Positions 43,612 through 51,578 of a DNA stretch of 64,000 nucleotides are shown here, one piece after another. The translations under genes and the position numbers were made by a program. The notes beneath the pieces were generated by a model that was not told where the DNA came from, searched no databases, and was given only the letters and a program-made list of their open reading frames with translations. How positions within the stretch are numbered: the stretch's first letter is position 1; each line of letters begins with the position of its first letter. Where the stretch lies: the NCBI RefSeq assembly GCF_014842875.1, contig NZ_JACYXZ010000004.1, positions 236,532-300,531 on the forward strand, read 5' to 3'. The DNA is from Nocardioides donggukensis. GTDB lineage: Bacteria; Actinomycetota; Actinomycetes; Propionibacteriales; Nocardioidaceae.

Positions 43612-44862
43612 CTACACTCCGCCGGGCGACGTGCCCGGGGCCTCGGGTTCGTCGGCGTACCGCGAGACGCTCCGGTGCCGGCGGTGCCAGCGATCCCGGC
43701 TCACCAGGAGGGCGGCGGCCGCGAGCGCGCTGACCAGGGAGCCCAGCAGCACCGCGGTCTTGGCCGCCTCGCGCTCGGGGCCGTCGAAGGAGAGGTCGGA
43801 GACCAGCAGTGACACGGTGAACCCGACACCCGCGAGCATCGCGACCCCGAGCACATCGAGCCACTTGATGTCCTCGTCGATCTCGGCCCGGGTGACCCGG
43901 GTGAGCACCCAGGCGCCACCGAAGACGCCGACCGGCTTGCCGATGACCAGACCGAGCACGACACCGATGACGACCGGGTCCGAGAGGAGGTCGCCGCCGC
44001 CCTCGATCACCACGCCGGCCGACATGAGCGCGAAGAACGGCACCGCGACGCCGGCCGAGATCGGCACCAGCCTGTGCTCGAGCTTCTCCGCCGGGCTGGC
44101 CGACTCGTCCTCGTCGGGACGGACCCGGGTGAGCAGGCCCAGGGCGACACCGGCGATGGTCGCGTGGATGCCGCTCTCGTGGGTGAACCACCACGCGCCG
44201 ATCACGATCGGCACGTAGAACAGCGGGTTGGTGACCCGGAAGTGCTGCATCACGGAGTACGCCGCCACGAAGACGACCGCGAGCCCCAGGGCCTCGAAGG
44301 CGAGGTCGGTGGAGTAGAACGCGGCGATGATGACGATGACGATCAGGTCGTCGACGACCGCGAGGGTCAGCAGGAACGCCCGCAGCTGTCCCGGCATGGA
44401 CGAGGCGACGACCGCGAGCACGGCCAGCGCGAAGGCGATGTCGGTGGCCGAGGGGATCGCCCAGCCGCCCAGCCGGCCGTCGGCACCGAGGTTGACGGCG
44501 ACGTAGACCAGCGCGGGGACCGCCACACCGCAGATGGCGGCCACCACGGGCACGACGGCATCGGCGGGCTTGCTGAGCGAGCCGACGATGAACTCGCGCT
44601 TGAGCTCGAGACCGGCCACGAAGAAGAAGAGCGTGAGCGCGCCGTCGGCGGCCCAGTGCTCGATGTCGAGTGGCCCGAGCTTGAAGGCGCGCAGGGCCTC
44701 GTACTCGGGGCCGAGGGGGGAGTTCGCCCAGATCACGGCGACCGCGGCGGCCAGCAGGGCGAACGCGCCGCCCACCGTCTCGCGGCGCAGGAAGTCACCG
44801 ACGAAGGTGTCCTCGCTGCGGGTCGGATCGGGCAGGAACCGCAGGCGGGTGAGCTTGACCAT
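43612..44862 (-). CDS. nhaA: Na+/H+ antiporter NhaA
   Basis: 416 aa with about 12 membrane segments. Characteristic stretches: FFFVAGLELKREF and PSATDIAFALAVLAVV, then AVVDDLIVIVIIAAFYST with the paired aspartates of the ion site. Removes Na+ in exchange for H+. Confidence 0.95.
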   Translation of the reverse strand: MVKLTRLRFLPDPTRSEDTFVGDFLRRETVGGAFALLAAAVAVIWANSPLGPEYEALRAFKLGPLDIEHWAADGALTLFFFVAGLELKREFIVGSLSKPADAVVPVVAAICGVAVPALVYVAVNLGADGRLGGWAIPSATDIAFALAVLAVVASSMPGQLRAFLLTLAVVDDLIVIVIIAAFYSTDLAFEALGLAVVFVAAYSVMQHFRVTNPLFYVPIVIGAWWFTHESGIHATIAGVALGLLTRVRPDEDESASPAEKLEHRLVPISAGVAVPFFALMSAGVVIEGGGDLLSDPVVIGVVLGLVIGKPVGVFGGAWVLTRVTRAEIDEDIKWLDVLGVAMLAGVGFTVSLLVSDLSFDGPEREAAKTAVLLGSLVSALAAAALLVSRDRWHRRHRSVSRYADEPEAPGTSPGGV

Positions 44863-44943
44863 GTCCTCGTTCCGGGCTCGTGTGTGTGTTTCATTGTCCG
44901 CCGAAGCGGGCCGACCAGTCTTCCCGGCGCACCGCTGACCACC

Positions 44944-45762
44944 CTAGCGGTCGGCACCACCTGCGAGGTACGCGAGTTGGGCGCGCACGCTCAGCTCGGC
45001 GGCGCCCCACAGCACCGGGTCGACGTCGGCGTAGACGGTCTCCACCACCCGACGCGGCAGGTCCTCCGCGGACGGCGCCGCGGGGTCCCCGTCGTCGCCC
45101 CGCAGGTCGGCGAGCGCCGCCTCGACCTGGGCCAGCCGTTCGCGGCGGTGCGCCAGGTAGTGGTCGAGCGCGGACAGGGCGTCGTCGATGACCGGACCGT
45201 GACCGGGCCAGATCGTGCCGATCTCCCGGCTCTCGGCCAGCCGGTGCAGCCGGTCGAGGGAGTCGAGGTAGGCACCGAGCTGGCCGTCCGGGTGGGCCAC
45301 CACCGTGGTGCCCCGCCCCAGCACCGTGTCACCGGTGAGCACCGCCCGCTCCGCGGGTACGACGAACGACAGGGAGTCGGCGGTGTGCCCCGGGGTGGCG
45401 ACCACGTGCAGCTCCAGGTCGCCGACGGCGACCACGTCCCCCTCGCCGAGCCCCTCGTCACCCAGCCGGTACGCCGGGTCGAGCGCCCGCACGCCGCACC
45501 CGACCCGCTCGGCGAAGGCGCGGGCGGCCTCGGAGTGGTCGAGGTGGTGGTGGGTGAGCAGCACGGCCTGGACGTCGCCGGCCACGTCGGCGACGGCCGC
45601 GAGGTGCTGCTCGTCCAACGGGCCCGGGTCGATGACGACCGAGCGACCGAAGTCGCGCTCCCGGAGCACCCAGGTGTTGGTGCCGTCGAGCGTCATCATG
45701 TTGGCGTTCGGGGCCAGCACGCACTCGGCGTGCTCACCGAACCAGCCGCCCCGCCAGGTCAT
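44944..45762 (-). CDS. MBL-fold metallo-hydrolase
   Basis: 272 aa. Zinc motif THHHLDHSEAA, then TPGHTADS and GDTVLG, then IWPGHGPV. Start ATG 45762 overlaps the Nudix stop (45759). Actinobacterial relatives are glyoxalase II-like or RNase-like; the substrate is open. C-terminal helical extension. Confidence 0.9.
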   Translation of the reverse strand: MTWRGGWFGEHAECVLAPNANMMTLDGTNTWVLRERDFGRSVVIDPGPLDEQHLAAVADVAGDVQAVLLTHHHLDHSEAARAFAERVGCGVRALDPAYRLGDEGLGEGDVVAVGDLELHVVATPGHTADSLSFVVPAERAVLTGDTVLGRGTTVVAHPDGQLGAYLDSLDRLHRLAESREIGTIWPGHGPVIDDALSALDHYLAHRRERLAQVEAALADLRGDDGDPAAPSAEDLPRRVVETVYADVDPVLWGAAELSVRAQLAYLAGGADR

Positions 45763-46628
45763 CGGGCCAGGTGGGCGGCGATGAGCGGCTCCAGCGCCGC
45801 CGGGCGGGACAGGGTGGCCTCGTCCCCCGAGCCGACCACCTCCGGCATGAACATCTCCAGCTCCCGGTCGGCGCAGGCCTCGATGACCGACTCCGGCGTC
45901 GGGTGCCCGGCGACCTCGAGGCAGGTGAGGTAGGTCGGCGGGAGCATGAGCATGTCGCCGGCGTCCACCGCGGCGACCGCCGCCGCCGCGGGCAGCCAGG
46001 TGACCCGTGACGACTCCGTGGACACGTCCCGGGTCCGCTGCCCCGCGGGCAGGTCGGCGACGAAGAACCAGGTGCGGTAGCGCTTGGGCTCGAACTCCGG
46101 GGTCAGCCACCCGGCCCAGGCGCCGAGCAGGTCCGAGCGGAGCACCAGGCCGCGCCGCGCCAGCACGGCGGTCAGCGAGACCTCGCGCTGCTCCAGGGCG
46201 ACCCGGTCGGCCTCCCAGTCCGGGCCGGTCACCTCGGCCACGATGTCCTCCTCGGACTCCCCCGCCAGCATCACGCCCGACTCCTCGAAGGTCTCGCGCA
46301 CCGCGGCGCAGACCAGGGCCCGGGCCATCTCCTCGTCGGTGCCGAGCCGGCTCGCCCAGGTGGCCAGGTCCGGCCCGGCCCACCCCATGGGCTCGTCACC
46401 GGCGGAGTGGAAGTCCCGACTGTCCACCCCGCCCCCGGGGAAGACGCACATGCCGGCGGCGAACGCCATGGAGGCCTGCCGCTGCAGCAGGTAGACCTCG
46501 GGCGCGCTGTCACCGGGCCGCATCAGGACGACGGTCGCGGCGTTGCGCGGCTCCGCCGGGGTCAGGCTCCCGTCGGCGTACGCCCTGGCCTGCTCGACCA
46601 GCTGCGGCGGCAGCGGGAGGGACCGCAC
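45759..46628 (-). CDS. Nudix-like NTP pyrophosphohydrolase
   Basis: 289 aa. CVFPGGGVDSRDF, then AAVRETFEESGVML; the Nudix box is interrupted by an insertion between its two halves. GTG at 46628 begins MRSLPLPP. Overlaps the MBL gene and is 4 bp from ridA. Confidence 0.82.
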   Translation of the reverse strand: MRSLPLPPQLVEQARAYADGSLTPAEPRNAATVVLMRPGDSAPEVYLLQRQASMAFAAGMCVFPGGGVDSRDFHSAGDEPMGWAGPDLATWASRLGTDEEMARALVCAAVRETFEESGVMLAGESEEDIVAEVTGPDWEADRVALEQREVSLTAVLARRGLVLRSDLLGAWAGWLTPEFEPKRYRTWFFVADLPAGQRTRDVSTESSRVTWLPAAAAVAAVDAGDMLMLPPTYLTCLEVAGHPTPESVIEACADRELEMFMPEVVGSGDEATLSRPAALEPLIAAHLAR

Positions 46629-46631
46629 CCC

Positions 46632-47090
46632 TCAGACCTCGACGAGGATCTCGACCTCGACCGGGGAGTCGAGCGGCAGGACCGGTACGCCGACGGCGGA
46701 GCGGGCGTGGACGCCGGCCTCGCCGAACGCCCGGCCGAGGAGCTCCGAGGCTCCGTTGGCGACCTGGGGCTGGCCGGTGAAGTCGGGCACGGAGGCGACG
46801 AACACGACCACCTTGACGATCCGCTTCACGGAGTCGAGGTCGCCGACCTCGGCCTTCACCGCGGCGATCGCGTTGAGGGCGCACTGCTGGGCGCAGGCCA
46901 CCGCCTCCTCCTCGTCGACCTCGCCGCCGACCTTGCCGGTGACCATGAGCTCGCCGGCTCGCATCGGCAGCTGACCGGAGGTGAACACGTGGTCGCCGCT
47001 GCGGACCGCCGGGACGTAGGACGCCACGGGTCGGGCGACCTCGGGGACCGACAGCCCCAGCTCGGCCAAGCGGTCCTCGACGGCGCTCAC
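46632..47090 (-). CDS. ridA: RidA-family enamine/imine deaminase
   Basis: 152 aa. Motifs HVFTSGQLPMRAG, then CAQQCALNAIAAVKAEVGDL and SAVGVPVLPLDSPVEVEI. Detoxifies reactive 2-aminoacrylate-type imines. GTG 47090 overlaps the DUF4177 stop (GTGA). Confidence 0.93.
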   Translation of the reverse strand: MSAVEDRLAELGLSVPEVARPVASYVPAVRSGDHVFTSGQLPMRAGELMVTGKVGGEVDEEEAVACAQQCALNAIAAVKAEVGDLDSVKRIVKVVVFVASVPDFTGQPQVANGASELLGRAFGEAGVHARSAVGVPVLPLDSPVEVEILVEV

Positions 47091-47242
47091 GGGAGCGGCC
47101 GCTTGAAGTAGCCGACCAGGTTCTCGGGGTTCATGCCCGGCGCGATCTGCACGAGCTCCCAGCCCTCGGAGCCGAAGTTGTCGAGGATCTGCTTCGCGGC
47201 GTGCGTGAGGATGGGCGCTGTCAGGTATTCCCACTTCGTCAT
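47087..47242 (-). CDS. DUF4177 small protein
   Basis: 51 aa. MTKWEYLTAPILTHAAKQIL then NFGSEGWELVQIAPG fits DUF4177. Coupled to ridA. Function unknown. Confidence 0.8.
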   Translation of the reverse strand: MTKWEYLTAPILTHAAKQILDNFGSEGWELVQIAPGMNPENLVGYFKRPLP

Positions 47243-47252
47243 GCGGCGCAGC

Positions 47253-47894
47253 CTATCCCTCGAGCTCGGGCTCGGTCTTCTCGCGGATCTCCTCCTCGGT
47301 GACGCCGGGCGCCAGCTCGACCAGCCGCAGGCCGCCACCCTCGGAGGCCGGCTTGACGTCGATGACGCCCAGGTCGGTGATGATCCGCTGGACCACCCGC
47401 AGTCCCGTGTAGGGCAGCGAGCACTCCTCGACGATCTTGTAGGAGCCGTCACGGGAGACGTGCTCCATCAGCACGACGACCTTCTTGGCCCCGTGGACCA
47501 GGTCCATCGCGCCGCCCATGCCCTTGACCATCTTGCCGGGGATCATCCAGTTGGCGATGTCGCCGCGCACCGAGACCTGCATGGCGCCGAGGATCGCGGC
47601 GTCGATCTTGCCGCCGCGGATCATCCCGAAGCTGGTGGCGGAGTCGAAGAAGGAGGCGCCCCGGTTCAGGGTGACGGTCTCCTTGCCGGCGTTGATGAGG
47701 TCGGCGTCGACCTCGTCCTCGGTCGGGTAGGGGCCGACGCCGAGGATGCCGTTCTCGGACTGGAGCACCAGCTCGACACCCTGGGGCACGTAGTTGGGCA
47801 CCAGCGTGGGCAGCCCGATGCCGAGGTTCACGTAGGAGCCGTCGGTCAGCTCGGAGGCGGCCCGGGCCGCCATCTCCTCACGGGTCCAGCTCAT
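47253..47894 (-). CDS. scoB: 3-oxoacid CoA-transferase subunit B
   Basis: 213 aa. [17 protein letters not shown], then [14 protein letters not shown] with the conserved Glu that carries CoA, and [14 protein letters not shown]. Pairs with subunit A; the stop of A and start of B are adjacent. Makes acetoacetyl-CoA from succinyl-CoA, or vice versa. Confidence 0.93.
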   Translation of the reverse strand: MSWTREEMAARAASELTDGSYVNLGIGLPTLVPNYVPQGVELVLQSENGILGVGPYPTEDEVDADLINAGKETVTLNRGASFFDSATSFGMIRGGKIDAAILGAMQVSVRGDIANWMIPGKMVKGMGGAMDLVHGAKKVVVLMEHVSRDGSYKIVEECSLPYTGLRVVQRIITDLGVIDVKPASEGGGLRLVELAPGVTEEEIREKTEPELEG

Positions 47895-47895
47895 C

Positions 47896-48666
47896 TCAGC
47901 CCTCCTCCTTCGGGTCGCGCACGGTGCGTCGTTCGATCCGCTTGTCGGCGGCCTGCTCGGGGGTCAGCGCAACCACGCGCTGCACGAACACCCCGGGGGT
48001 GTGGACGTGGTTCGGGTCCAGCTCGCCGGGCTCGACCAGCTCCTCGACCTCGGCCACCGTGATCCGCCCGCACATCGCGGCGAGCGGGTTGAAGTTGCGG
48101 GCGGAGTCCCGGTAGACGAGGTTGCCGTGCCGGTCCCCGCGCCAGGCACGAACCAGCCCGAAGTCAGCGACGATCGAGGTCTCCATCACGTAGTCGGCGC
48201 CGTCGAAGGTGCGCACCTCCTTGGGCGGCGAGGCGCGCACGACGTTGCCGGAGTCGTCGTACCGCCAGGGCAGTCCGCCCTCGGCGACCTGGGTGCCGAC
48301 CCCGGTCGCGGTGAAGAAGGCCGGGATGCCCGAGCCGCCGGCCCGCATCCGCTCCGCGAGCGTGCCCTGGGGGGTGAGCTCGACCTCGAGCTCGCCGGAG
48401 AGGTACTGCCTGGCGAACTCCTTGTTCTCCCCCACGTAGGAGGAGACCATGCGCCGCAGCCGCCGGGCCGCCAGCAGCCGGCCCAGGCCCCACTCGTCGA
48501 CGCCGCAGTTGTTGGAGACCGCCTCGAGCTCGTCGACGCCGGACTCCAGCACCGCGTCGATCAGCACCGACGGGATGCCGCACAGGCCGAACCCGCCAAC
48601 CGCCAACCTCGAGCCCGACCTGATGTCGGCCACCGCCGCGGCGGCACTCGCCACCACCTTGTCCAC
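47896..48666 (-). CDS. scoA: 3-oxoacid CoA-transferase subunit A
   Basis: 256 aa. [18 protein letters not shown] then [17 protein letters not shown] and the C-terminal [20 protein letters not shown]. The GTG at 48666 has GAGGAG just upstream; the frame is open far further but without similarity. Confidence 0.93.
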   Translation of the reverse strand: MDKVVASAAAAVADIRSGSRLAVGGFGLCGIPSVLIDAVLESGVDELEAVSNNCGVDEWGLGRLLAARRLRRMVSSYVGENKEFARQYLSGELEVELTPQGTLAERMRAGGSGIPAFFTATGVGTQVAEGGLPWRYDDSGNVVRASPPKEVRTFDGADYVMETSIVADFGLVRAWRGDRHGNLVYRDSARNFNPLAAMCGRITVAEVEELVEPGELDPNHVHTPGVFVQRVVALTPEQAADKRIERRTVRDPKEEG

Positions 48667-48780
48667 TGCCTGCTCCTCTGCGCATCGGGGCACCCGTGGG
48701 CTCCCACGTGATCTGCCACGTGATCTCCCGAGTGATCCTAGCCACGGGCGAGGGTGCTGACGGGGGCACGGGGGCCCCTC

Positions 48781-48786
48781 TACGCT
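48781..48786 (+). promoter_or_regulatory. -10-like element of ArsA-like operon, near-leaderless
   Basis: TACGCT ends 8 nt before the GTG at 48794. Confidence 0.4.
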
Positions 48787-48793
48787 TCCTCGG

Positions 48794-49840
48794 GTGAGCC
48801 CGTCGCGCAGCCCCCACTGGCCGGAGGTCGAGCTGCACGTGGTGACCGGCAAGGGCGGGACCGGGAAGTCCACCGTCGCGGCCGCCCTCGCGCTGGCCCT
48901 GGCCAGCACCGGCAAGAGCGTGCTGCTGTGCGAGGTGGAGGGCAGGCAGGGCATCGCCCAGATGTTCGACGTGCCGCCGCTGCCGTACGAGGAGCGGCGG
49001 ATCGCGACCGGGCTGCCCGGCCCCCGCGGCGGCGCGGGCACCGTCTACGCCCTGCACATCGACGCCGAGTCGGCGCTGCTGGAGTACCTCGCGATGTACT
49101 ACCGGCTCGGCCGCGCCGGCCGGGCGCTGGACCGGTTCGGGGTCATCGACTTCGCCACCACGATCGCGCCCGGGGTCCGCGACGTGCTGCTCACCGGCAA
49201 GGTGTTCGAGGCCGCCCGGCACGGTCGCAAGAAGGGCACCTCCAGCCGGGCCGGGGCGGCGTACGACGCGATCGTGCTCGACGCGCCGCCGACCGGGCGG
49301 ATCACCCAGTTCCTCAACGTCAACAGCGAGCTGGCCGGGCTGGCGAAGGTGGGCCCGATCAAGGGACAGGCGGACCGGGTGATGACGCTGTTCCGCTCCT
49401 CGCGGACCGCGGTGCACCTGGTGACCGTGCTGGAGGAGATGCCCGTGCAGGAGACCGCCGACGGCATCGCCGACCTGCGCGCCGCGCGGCTGCCCGTGGG
49501 AGGCGTGGTGGTCAACCTGGTCCGCCCCCGCGACCTCGACGCCGAGGACCTGCGCCGGGCGCGGGAGGACACGCTCGACCGGGAGCGCATCGGCGCCGAC
49601 CTGGCCGCGGCCGGGGTGCGGCTCGATCCGGCACCCGGGCAGCCGGAGGACGGGTTGCTGGACGGGCTGCTCTCGGAGGCCCGGGACCACGCCGAGCGGC
49701 GGGCCCTCGAGGACCGGCAGCGGGAGGTGGTCGCCGGCCTCGACGTGCCGACGTACGAGCTGCCGCGGCTGCCCGGGGGCCTCGACCTCGGGGGCCTCTA
49801 CGAGCTCGCGGCGGCGCTGCGGGAGCAGGGCATGGCATGA
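48794..49840 (+). CDS. ArsA/Get3-like P-loop ATPase, first of pair
   Basis: 348 aa. KGGTGKSTVAAALALALAS is the deviant Walker A, and LDAPPTGRITQFLNV is the switch region. Equivalent to mycobacterial Rv3679, whose pair with Rv3680 forms a stress-linked ATPase complex, as I recall. Overlaps the second gene by 4 bp. Confidence 0.9.
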   Translation: MSPSRSPHWPEVELHVVTGKGGTGKSTVAAALALALASTGKSVLLCEVEGRQGIAQMFDVPPLPYEERRIATGLPGPRGGAGTVYALHIDAESALLEYLAMYYRLGRAGRALDRFGVIDFATTIAPGVRDVLLTGKVFEAARHGRKKGTSSRAGAAYDAIVLDAPPTGRITQFLNVNSELAGLAKVGPIKGQADRVMTLFRSSRTAVHLVTVLEEMPVQETADGIADLRAARLPVGGVVVNLVRPRDLDAEDLRRAREDTLDRERIGADLAAAGVRLDPAPGQPEDGLLDGLLSEARDHAERRALEDRQREVVAGLDVPTYELPRLPGGLDLGGLYELAAALREQGMA

Positions 49841-51069
49841 GCGGCAGCACGCACCCGCGGGTCGGCCCGCTGGCCGGCACCGGCGACGGGTCGGCCCGGC
49901 TCGACGTCGACGCGCTGATCGACGACCCGGCGACCGGCATCATCGTCTGCTGCGGCTCCGGCGGGGTGGGCAAGACCACCACGTCGGCCGCCCTGGCGCT
50001 GCGCGCCGCCGAGCGGGGTCGCACGGTCGTGGTGCTCACGATCGATCCGGCGCGGAGGCTGGCCCAGTCGATGGGCATCGGAGCGCTCGACAACACGCCC
50101 CGGCCGGTGGCCGGCGTCGACCACGGGCGGGGCGGCCGGCTGGACGCGATGATGCTGGACATGAAGAGCACCTTCGACGAGGTGGTGCTCAGCCAGGCCG
50201 GCGAGGAGAAGGCCCGGCAGATCCTGGAGAACCCCTTCTACGTCGCCCTGTCCACCTCCTTCGCCGGGACGCAGGAGTACATGGCGATGGAGAGGTTGGG
50301 GCAGCTGCACCGCGACGCCCGGGCCGAGGGCAGCTACGACCTGATCGTCGTCGACACCCCGCCGTCCCGCTCGGCGCTGGACTTCCTCGACGCCCCCGAG
50401 CGGTTGTCGAGCTTCCTCGACGGCCGGTTCATCCGGCTGCTGCTCACCCCCGCACGGGGGCCGGCGCGGGTGATGACCGCGGGGATGGGGCTGATCACCG
50501 GCGCCCTGACCAAGATCCTGGGGGCCGGCGTGCTCAAGGACCTGCAGACCTTCGTCGCGGCGTTCGACACGCTGTTCGGGGGCTTCCGGCAGCGGGCGCA
50601 GAAAACGTTCGAACTGCTGCAGGCCGACGGTACGGCGTTCCTGGTGGTCGCGGCTCCGGAGCCGGACGCGCTGCGCGAGGCGGCGTACTTCGTCGAGCGA
50701 CTCAGCGAGGACCGGATGCCGCTGGCCGGCCTGGTCGTGAACCGGGCGAGCAGTCCCCCGGACAGTGCGCTCTCCGCCGACGAGGCGATGGCGGCCGCCG
50801 AGCGGCTGCGCTCCGGGACCGGCGGGACCGCTCAGCCGGGCACGGATGGTGATAGGGGCGGTGAGGGCAGTGAGGGAGCCGGGCTCACCTCGGGCCTGCT
50901 CCGGCTGCACGCCGACAAGGTCCGGATCGTGGAGCGCGAGGCCCGGCTGCGCGAGCGGTTCGCCGCCGCGCACCCCGGGGTTCCCACGGCGGTGGTGCCG
51001 GCACTGGCCGGCGACGTGCACGACCTCGACGGCCTACGCCGCATCGGGCGGCTGCTCGCCGGCGACTGA
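49837..51069 (+). CDS. ArsA/Get3-like P-loop ATPase, second of pair
   Basis: 410 aa. SGGVGKTTTSAALALRAAE is Walker A and VVVLTIDPARRLAQSMG is the switch I region. VVDTPPSRSALDFLDAPERL resembles Get3 switch II. A Gly/Asp-rich insert lies near residues 329-345 (GTGGTAQPGTDGDRGGEGSE). Partner of the previous gene. Confidence 0.9.
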   Translation: MSGSTHPRVGPLAGTGDGSARLDVDALIDDPATGIIVCCGSGGVGKTTTSAALALRAAERGRTVVVLTIDPARRLAQSMGIGALDNTPRPVAGVDHGRGGRLDAMMLDMKSTFDEVVLSQAGEEKARQILENPFYVALSTSFAGTQEYMAMERLGQLHRDARAEGSYDLIVVDTPPSRSALDFLDAPERLSSFLDGRFIRLLLTPARGPARVMTAGMGLITGALTKILGAGVLKDLQTFVAAFDTLFGGFRQRAQKTFELLQADGTAFLVVAAPEPDALREAAYFVERLSEDRMPLAGLVVNRASSPPDSALSADEAMAAAERLRSGTGGTAQPGTDGDRGGEGSEGAGLTSGLLRLHADKVRIVEREARLRERFAAAHPGVPTAVVPALAGDVHDLDGLRRIGRLLAGD

Positions 51070-51124
51070 CCCGGTGCCGTCCCTGGGGTTCCCGGTCGGG
51101 TGCCGGGTGTCCCGGCGAGCCCGG

Positions 51125-51394
51125 TCAGACGGCTGCGGACTTGGCGTTCTCGAGCACGGTCCGCCAGGAGGCGCCCGGGCGACGACGCAGCAGCGCCCGA
51201 CGCTCACGCTCGGTCATGCCGCCCCACACGCCCCACTCGATCTGGTTGTCGAGGGCCTCGGCGAGGCACTCGGTGCGCACCGGGCAGCCCGCGCACACCT
51301 GCTTGGCCTTGTTCTGCTCCGCGCCACGGACGAAGAGCTCGTCCGGCTGAGCCTGTCGACACGCCGCCGCCGGCGCCCAGTCCTCTACCCACAT
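51125..51394 (-). CDS. whiB4: WhiB-family 4Fe-4S regulator (WhiB4-like)
   Basis: 89 aa. Four cysteines (ACRQ, then VCAGCPVRTEC) bind an iron-sulfur cluster, and GVWGG is the turn. C-terminal basic AT-hook-like region (RERRALLRRRPG). Redox-sensing regulator; context next to a PBP matches WhiB4 (Rv3681c). ATG 51394 chosen; a longer start upstream (51439) is possible. Confidence 0.93.
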   Translation of the reverse strand: MWVEDWAPAAACRQAQPDELFVRGAEQNKAKQVCAGCPVRTECLAEALDNQIEWGVWGGMTERERRALLRRRPGASWRTVLENAKSAAV

Positions 51395-51507
51395 GATGTT
51401 CCCCCAATCGAGGTGGATGCTGAGCATCCGACGGGCCGATCCCGTTCCCCACGATCGAAGGTAGGCAACATCAGGTCGTTGAAACAGACACGAGACGGCC
51501 AAAACCC

Positions 51508-51539
51508 CTAGTCCATCCGAACTAGTCACAGATGACTAG
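51508..51539. promoter_or_regulatory. CTAGTC inverted repeat in the whiB/PBP control region
   Basis: CTAGTC (51522-51527) and GACTAG (51534-51539) form an inverted pair; CTAGTCC at 51508 is a further half-site. Probably an operator. Confidence 0.45.
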
Positions 51540-51566
51540 AACTGGGGAAGGGGTGGGGCCGTCCTT

Positions 51567-51572
51567 TACCCT
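51567..51572 (+). promoter_or_regulatory. -10 element of the PBP gene, leaderless start
   Basis: TACCCT ends 7 nt before the ATG at 51579. Confidence 0.45.
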
Positions 51573-51578
51573 TGGGCC

